The translations under genes and the position numbers were made by a program. A DNA stretch of 64,000 bases from Streptomyces sp. ISL-43 (GTDB lineage Bacteria; Actinomycetota; Actinomycetes; Streptomycetales; Streptomycetaceae), in contig NZ_JAGGOT010000043.1 of assembly GCF_018614195.1 (NCBI RefSeq), positions 1 through 64,000 of the forward strand. Direction: 5' to 3'. Below the pieces are notes generated by a model. That model had not been told where the DNA came from and made no database searches. It was given only the letters and a program-made list of their open reading frames with translations. Below, piece after piece: positions 60,733 to 64,000 of this stretch; within the stretch, counting starts at the first letter, position 1, and each line of letters begins with the position of its first letter.

Positions 60733-62718
60733 ATGGAAGAGTTCGGCCGGCGCCGGTTCCTGGCCCGGGCAGCCCGGGCAGCCGGGGCCCTGGGGAGGGC
60801 CGGGGCCGTCGGGGCGGCCGGCGCGACCGGCGTCAAAGCCCTGACCGGCGTCGCGGCGGCGGCCACCGGCGCCGCGCGCGACGCGGCGAGCGCGGCGGGG
60901 TACGTCGACGTGCAGCTGCTCCACATCACCGACCTGCACGGCTACCTCACCGCTCCCCCGGCCCGGGATTCCGTCATCACCGGCGCGGGCGGCCGGAAGT
61001 ACGCCGTCGGCGGGGTCGCCTACATGGCCACCCATCTGGCGCGGCTGCGGGAGGGTCGGGCCAACTCCTTCTTCTTCGCACCGGGCGACCTCTTCTCCGG
61101 CTGGGAGTTCCCCGCGTTCACCCTCGCCGACGAGCCCACGATCGAGGCCCTGAACCGGCTCGGCCTGGACTTCGCCACGGCCGGCAACCACGAGTTCGAC
61201 CGTACGCCCGGCTTCCTCCGCCGGCACATGGAGCAGGGGCTCCCCTACGAGGGCGCGGGGTCGACGAACACGTTCCCGGATTCGGGCGGCGCCCTCTTCC
61301 ACGGCGCCGACTTCCGCTACTACAGCGCCAACGCCGTGTCCACGGCGACCGGAGAGACTGCGCTTCCCCCCTACAACATCGAGTGGGTCGACGCCCCGGG
61401 CGGACGGCGCCTGCCCATCGGCTTCATCCACCTGACGGCCGTCGGCAGCGAATCCTTCACGAACTCCTTCCAGCCCGGCCTCACCACCCTCGACGAGCTG
61501 TCCGCCGCCAACCTCTGCGCCGCCCGGCTCAAGGCGCTCGGGGTCGGCGCCATCGTGCTGAGCATGCACGACGGGGCCGTGGCGGGGACCGACTTCGACT
61601 CCGGCGAGGAGCCCAGCGGCCCGGCCTACGAGCTGGCGCTGCACGTGTCCCCGGACATCGACGCGATCGTGACGGGGCACTGGCACTGCGCGTTCAACAT
61701 GATGCTGCCGGACCCCGAGGGGCGGCCGAGGCCGTTCGTGGAGGCCGGCTGCCACGGACAGATCGTGGGTGAGATCGTCCTGCGGCTCGACCCCGACACC
61801 GGTACGGTCGTCCGCGAGCTCACCACCTCCGTCAACCACCCCAACACCCGTGACGTGGTGCCCGATCCGGTGCTCCAGGAGGTCGTCGACCACTGGACCG
61901 GCTACGCGAGGCAGCACGGGGCGGCGGTCATCGGACGCCAGCGCGCCTCCTTCAGCCGCCGGCTCTCGCCGGCCGGCGAGTCCACCATGGGCAACCTCGT
62001 CGCCGACTGGGCGCTGTGGGCCGCGGGGCAGACACCCGACTCCTTCGACACCAGCCCCCGGCCCGCCCGTTCCGGCGCGGACCTGGCGCTCATCGCGCTC
62101 GCCCCGCGCGTCGGCCGCAGCGTCATCAACACGGACCTGCTCGCCGGCCCCGCCCTGGACGACCCGATCGCCTTCGAGCGGGCCTGGAAGGCCGTCGGCT
62201 ACGGATGCCCGCTGGTCAGCGCCGAGGTGAGCGGGCAGCAGATCCACGACGCACTGGAGCAGCAGTGGGCCGTGAACGGCTTCGGCGTGCTGACCTACGC
62301 GCCGCTCGCGGTGTCGGCCAACGTCCGCTACTCCTTCGACGCGGAGCGGCCCGCCGGAGACCGGGTCGCGCCGGGCGACGTCCTCATCGGCGGCGCCGCG
62401 CTGCGCCCGGAGGCCGCGTACCGGGTGGTGACCACCTCGTACACGCTGACCGGACAGGACGGCTACCCCGCGCTCGGCGGGTACCGGGAGCCGGCCCGCC
62501 ACCGGCGCGACGTGGAGAGCTTTCCCGCGTACGTCACGGCCCTCGGCACCCTGCGAGCCGTGTCCACGGGCCGGGTGACCGCCAAGGGCGCGGCCCACCT
62601 GGCCCCCGGGGAGGAGGGCCTGCTGATGACGCCGGCCGATCCGGTGCCGGCACTGCCGACGCCCGTCGCGGCGGAGGAGGAGGCCGCCCGGGACGCGGGC
62701 CGCCGGCCGGTCTGCTGA
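60733..62718 (+). CDS. Tat-secreted metallophosphoesterase / 5'-nucleotidase
   Basis: A 661-residue exported phosphoesterase. A Tat signal (GRRRFLARAARAAGAL) is followed by the metallophosphatase domain with LLHITDLHGYL, FFFAPGDLFSG, GNHEFD, LSMHDGA and VTGHWHCAF, the complete two-metal motif set. The C-terminal 5'-nucleotidase domain (about 390-600) carries GNLVADWALW and SYTLTGQDGYPALG. It would release phosphate and nucleosides from nucleotides outside the cell. ATG 60733 has GGGAG upstream. It converges with the histidine kinase gene, 16 bases apart. Confidence 0.93.
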   Translation: MEEFGRRRFLARAARAAGALGRAGAVGAAGATGVKALTGVAAAATGAARDAASAAGYVDVQLLHITDLHGYLTAPPARDSVITGAGGRKYAVGGVAYMATHLARLREGRANSFFFAPGDLFSGWEFPAFTLADEPTIEALNRLGLDFATAGNHEFDRTPGFLRRHMEQGLPYEGAGSTNTFPDSGGALFHGADFRYYSANAVSTATGETALPPYNIEWVDAPGGRRLPIGFIHLTAVGSESFTNSFQPGLTTLDELSAANLCAARLKALGVGAIVLSMHDGAVAGTDFDSGEEPSGPAYELALHVSPDIDAIVTGHWHCAFNMMLPDPEGRPRPFVEAGCHGQIVGEIVLRLDPDTGTVVRELTTSVNHPNTRDVVPDPVLQEVVDHWTGYARQHGAAVIGRQRASFSRRLSPAGESTMGNLVADWALWAAGQTPDSFDTSPRPARSGADLALIALAPRVGRSVINTDLLAGPALDDPIAFERAWKAVGYGCPLVSAEVSGQQIHDALEQQWAVNGFGVLTYAPLAVSANVRYSFDAERPAGDRVAPGDVLIGGAALRPEAAYRVVTTSYTLTGQDGYPALGGYREPARHRRDVESFPAYVTALGTLRAVSTGRVTAKGAAHLAPGEEGLLMTPADPVPALPTPVAAEEEAARDAGRRPVC

Positions 62719-62734
62719 CCCGCGCTCGGGCCGT

Positions 62735-64000
62735 CTACGGGCCCAGCGGGAGGGTAGCCACCAGTCGGGCGCCCTTCGGGGAGTCCCGGACGGCGAGGGT
62801 GCCGCCCAGCCGGAGGGCGATGTCGCGGGCGATGGCCAGGCCCAGCCCGGTGCCGCCCTCGTCGCGTGCGCGGGCGTCGTCGAGCCGGGTGAAGCGTTCG
62901 AAGACGCGTTCGCGGTCGGCCGGCGCTATGCCCGCGCCGTCGTCGGTGACCTCCAGTACGGCCTCGCCGCGGACCTCGTCGACGGCGAGGACGAGCAGGA
63001 CCCGGTCCTCGGCGTGCCGCCGCGCGTTGTCCAGCAGATTGGTGACCAGCCGCGACAGCCAGCCGGTGCTGCCGCGCACCGCGATCCCCGGTGCGATGTC
63101 GGCCTGTACGGGCACCCGGTCGCCCTTGCGCGGACGGGCGGCCTCCCGGACCACCTCCGTGAGGTCGACGGCGGCGCCGGGCGGCGGCTCCGCAGTGTCG
63201 AGGCGGGCCAGCAGGAGCAGGTCGGCCGCGAGGTCCTGGAGCCGTACGGTGTCCTCCAGCGCGCCGCTGAGCAGCTCGCCCCACAGCGCCGGATCCGGGT
63301 GGGCCTGCGCGACCTCCAGCTGGGTGCGGAGCACGGTGATCGGGCTGCGCAGCTCGTGGGAGGCGTCCGCGATGAAACGGCGCTGGCGGATTCCGGCGGC
63401 CTCCAGCCGGTCCAGGGTGGCGTTCATGGTGACGGCGAGCCGGGCCACCTCGTCACCGGTGCGCGGGACGGGCACCCGGCGGTGCAGTTCGCGGTCGCCG
63501 ATCTCGGCGACCTCGGCGCGGATGGCCTCGACGGGGCGCAGCGCCCAGCCGGTGACCCGCCAGGTGATCGCGGCCACGACCAGCACGAGCAGCGGGACCG
63601 CGACGAACAGCGCCGCCATGATGGTGTCGTCGGCCGTGTCGGCGTCCCTGAGCGAGGTCCCGGCGTAGACGGTGACCAGGCCCTTCGAGGTGACGGTGGT
63701 GACCTGGACGACGCGCTGGCGGTGCTGCTCGCGTACGCGCACGCCCTTCCAGGTGTCCCGGACGGTGCCCGGGGTGCGGGGCGGGGCGGGCACGAGCGCG
63801 GGGCGGCCGGCGAGGTTGGGGCTGGCCGCCAGGACCCGGCCCTGCGCGTCGACGACCTGGAGGAAGTCCGTGCCGCGGCCCGGGACGGGGGCGGGGTCCA
63901 GCCGGCCCGCGGCCACGAGCGCCGCGATGTTGACGGCCTGGCGTTCTGCGTCGGCCTGGGCGCCGCGGGTCAGATTGGTCTCCAGCGCCCCGAGCAGGGC
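62735..64000 (-). CDS. Sensor histidine kinase (partial, runs off the window)
   Basis: The last 421 residues of a two-component kinase. A short extracellular segment ends in a membrane helix (IMAALFVAVPLLVLVVAAI). It is followed by a HAMP linker (WALRPVEAIRAEVAEIGDRE), the phospho-accepting His in FIADASHELRSPITVL, the N-box NLLDNARRHAED, G1 VTDDGAGIA and G2 GGTGLGLAIARDI. The frame is open to the window edge, so the N-terminal sensor part and the partner response regulator are not seen. The stimulus is unknown. The preceding gene, a 5'-nucleotidase, converges and is not obviously linked. Confidence 0.9.
   Translation of the reverse strand, partial: ALLGALETNLTRGAQADAERQAVNIAALVAAGRLDPAPVPGRGTDFLQVVDAQGRVLAASPNLAGRPALVPAPPRTPGTVRDTWKGVRVREQHRQRVVQVTTVTSKGLVTVYAGTSLRDADTADDTIMAALFVAVPLLVLVVAAITWRVTGWALRPVEAIRAEVAEIGDRELHRRVPVPRTGDEVARLAVTMNATLDRLEAAGIRQRRFIADASHELRSPITVLRTQLEVAQAHPDPALWGELLSGALEDTVRLQDLAADLLLLARLDTAEPPPGAAVDLTEVVREAARPRKGDRVPVQADIAPGIAVRGSTGWLSRLVTNLLDNARRHAEDRVLLVLAVDEVRGEAVLEVTDDGAGIAPADRERVFERFTRLDDARARDEGGTGLGLAIARDIALRLGGTLAVRDSPKGARLVATLPLGP

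Overview
The window looks like a piece of a high-GC actinomycete chromosome, most likely Streptomyces or a close relative. The codon third positions are almost all G or C. GTG and TTG starts with AGGAG-type ribosome sites are common. Typical streptomycete families are dense: GlxA-type AraC regulators, a PucR-type regulator, Tat-secreted enzymes, actinobacterial surface-repeat proteins and an STM4015/STM4014 pair. No tRNA, rRNA, CRISPR array or replication gene was recognised. The mix of secreted enzymes, orphan regulators, an IS element and several decayed genes fits an accessory or chromosome-arm region more than a conserved core; that placement is inference.

Layout: 0-1.1 kb, an IS5-family element with a -1 frameshift transposase. 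1.2-3.3 kb, STM4015-STM4014. 3.3-7.3 kb, a minus-strand run of FAD oxidoreductase, GH15 hydrolase and class II glutamine amidotransferase, divergent from a YbdK-type carboxylate-amine ligase. 8.9-11.9 kb, an XRE-cupin regulator divergent from a 14-helix MFS exporter, then an O-methyltransferase-like gene. 12-16.2 kb, a secreted HAF-type protein and a complete galactose-oxidase-type copper radical enzyme. 16.3-25.2 kb, an MBL-fold enzyme, a GlxA regulator, a PKD surface protein, a FUSC membrane protein, a D,D-carboxypeptidase and a BBE-like oxidase. 25.2-27.9 kb, a wrecked ABC exporter next to an SRPBCC-ArsR pair with two matched operators. 28-32.4 kb, a double SUKH-like protein, a methyltransferase, a small unknown protein and a neocarzinostatin-domain secreted protein. 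32.5-35.7 kb, a molybdopterin oxidoreductase broken by an internal deletion. 36-39.6 kb, an L,D-transpeptidase, a mini LuxR regulator, a lipoprotein and a small secreted protein. 39.8-44.1 kb, a tightly coupled four-gene MacAB-like operon. 44.1-46.8 kb, the two-gene NLR/amyloid module. 47-55 kb, a PucR regulator, lipase, aldo-keto reductase, DyP peroxidase-lectin fusion, a decayed membrane gene, a GNAT and an LppX-like lipoprotein. 55-58.3 kb, TetR, a CMD-family protein, a GlxA regulator and an isochorismatase. 58.4-64 kb, an ABC exporter, a Tat-secreted 5'-nucleotidase and a histidine kinase cut by the window edge.

The most striking system is at 44.1-46.8 kb. A 134-residue protein with a hydrophobic helical N-terminus is translationally coupled to an NB-ARC/TPR (NLR-like) ATPase. 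Its C-terminal motif (ASGxRSVA...GxISTGDxA) is repeated at the N-terminus of that ATPase. This is the expected layout of an amyloid-templated cell-death or anti-phage module: the sensor recognises a trigger through its TPRs and seeds the membrane-active partner. The TPR units are nearly identical at DNA level, as in fast-evolving sensors.

Other notable points are predicted operators beside four regulators, three pseudogenes or remnants, and several enzymes with altered catalytic motifs (MBL HxHxDN, DyP GxxDC, CMD without CxxC).
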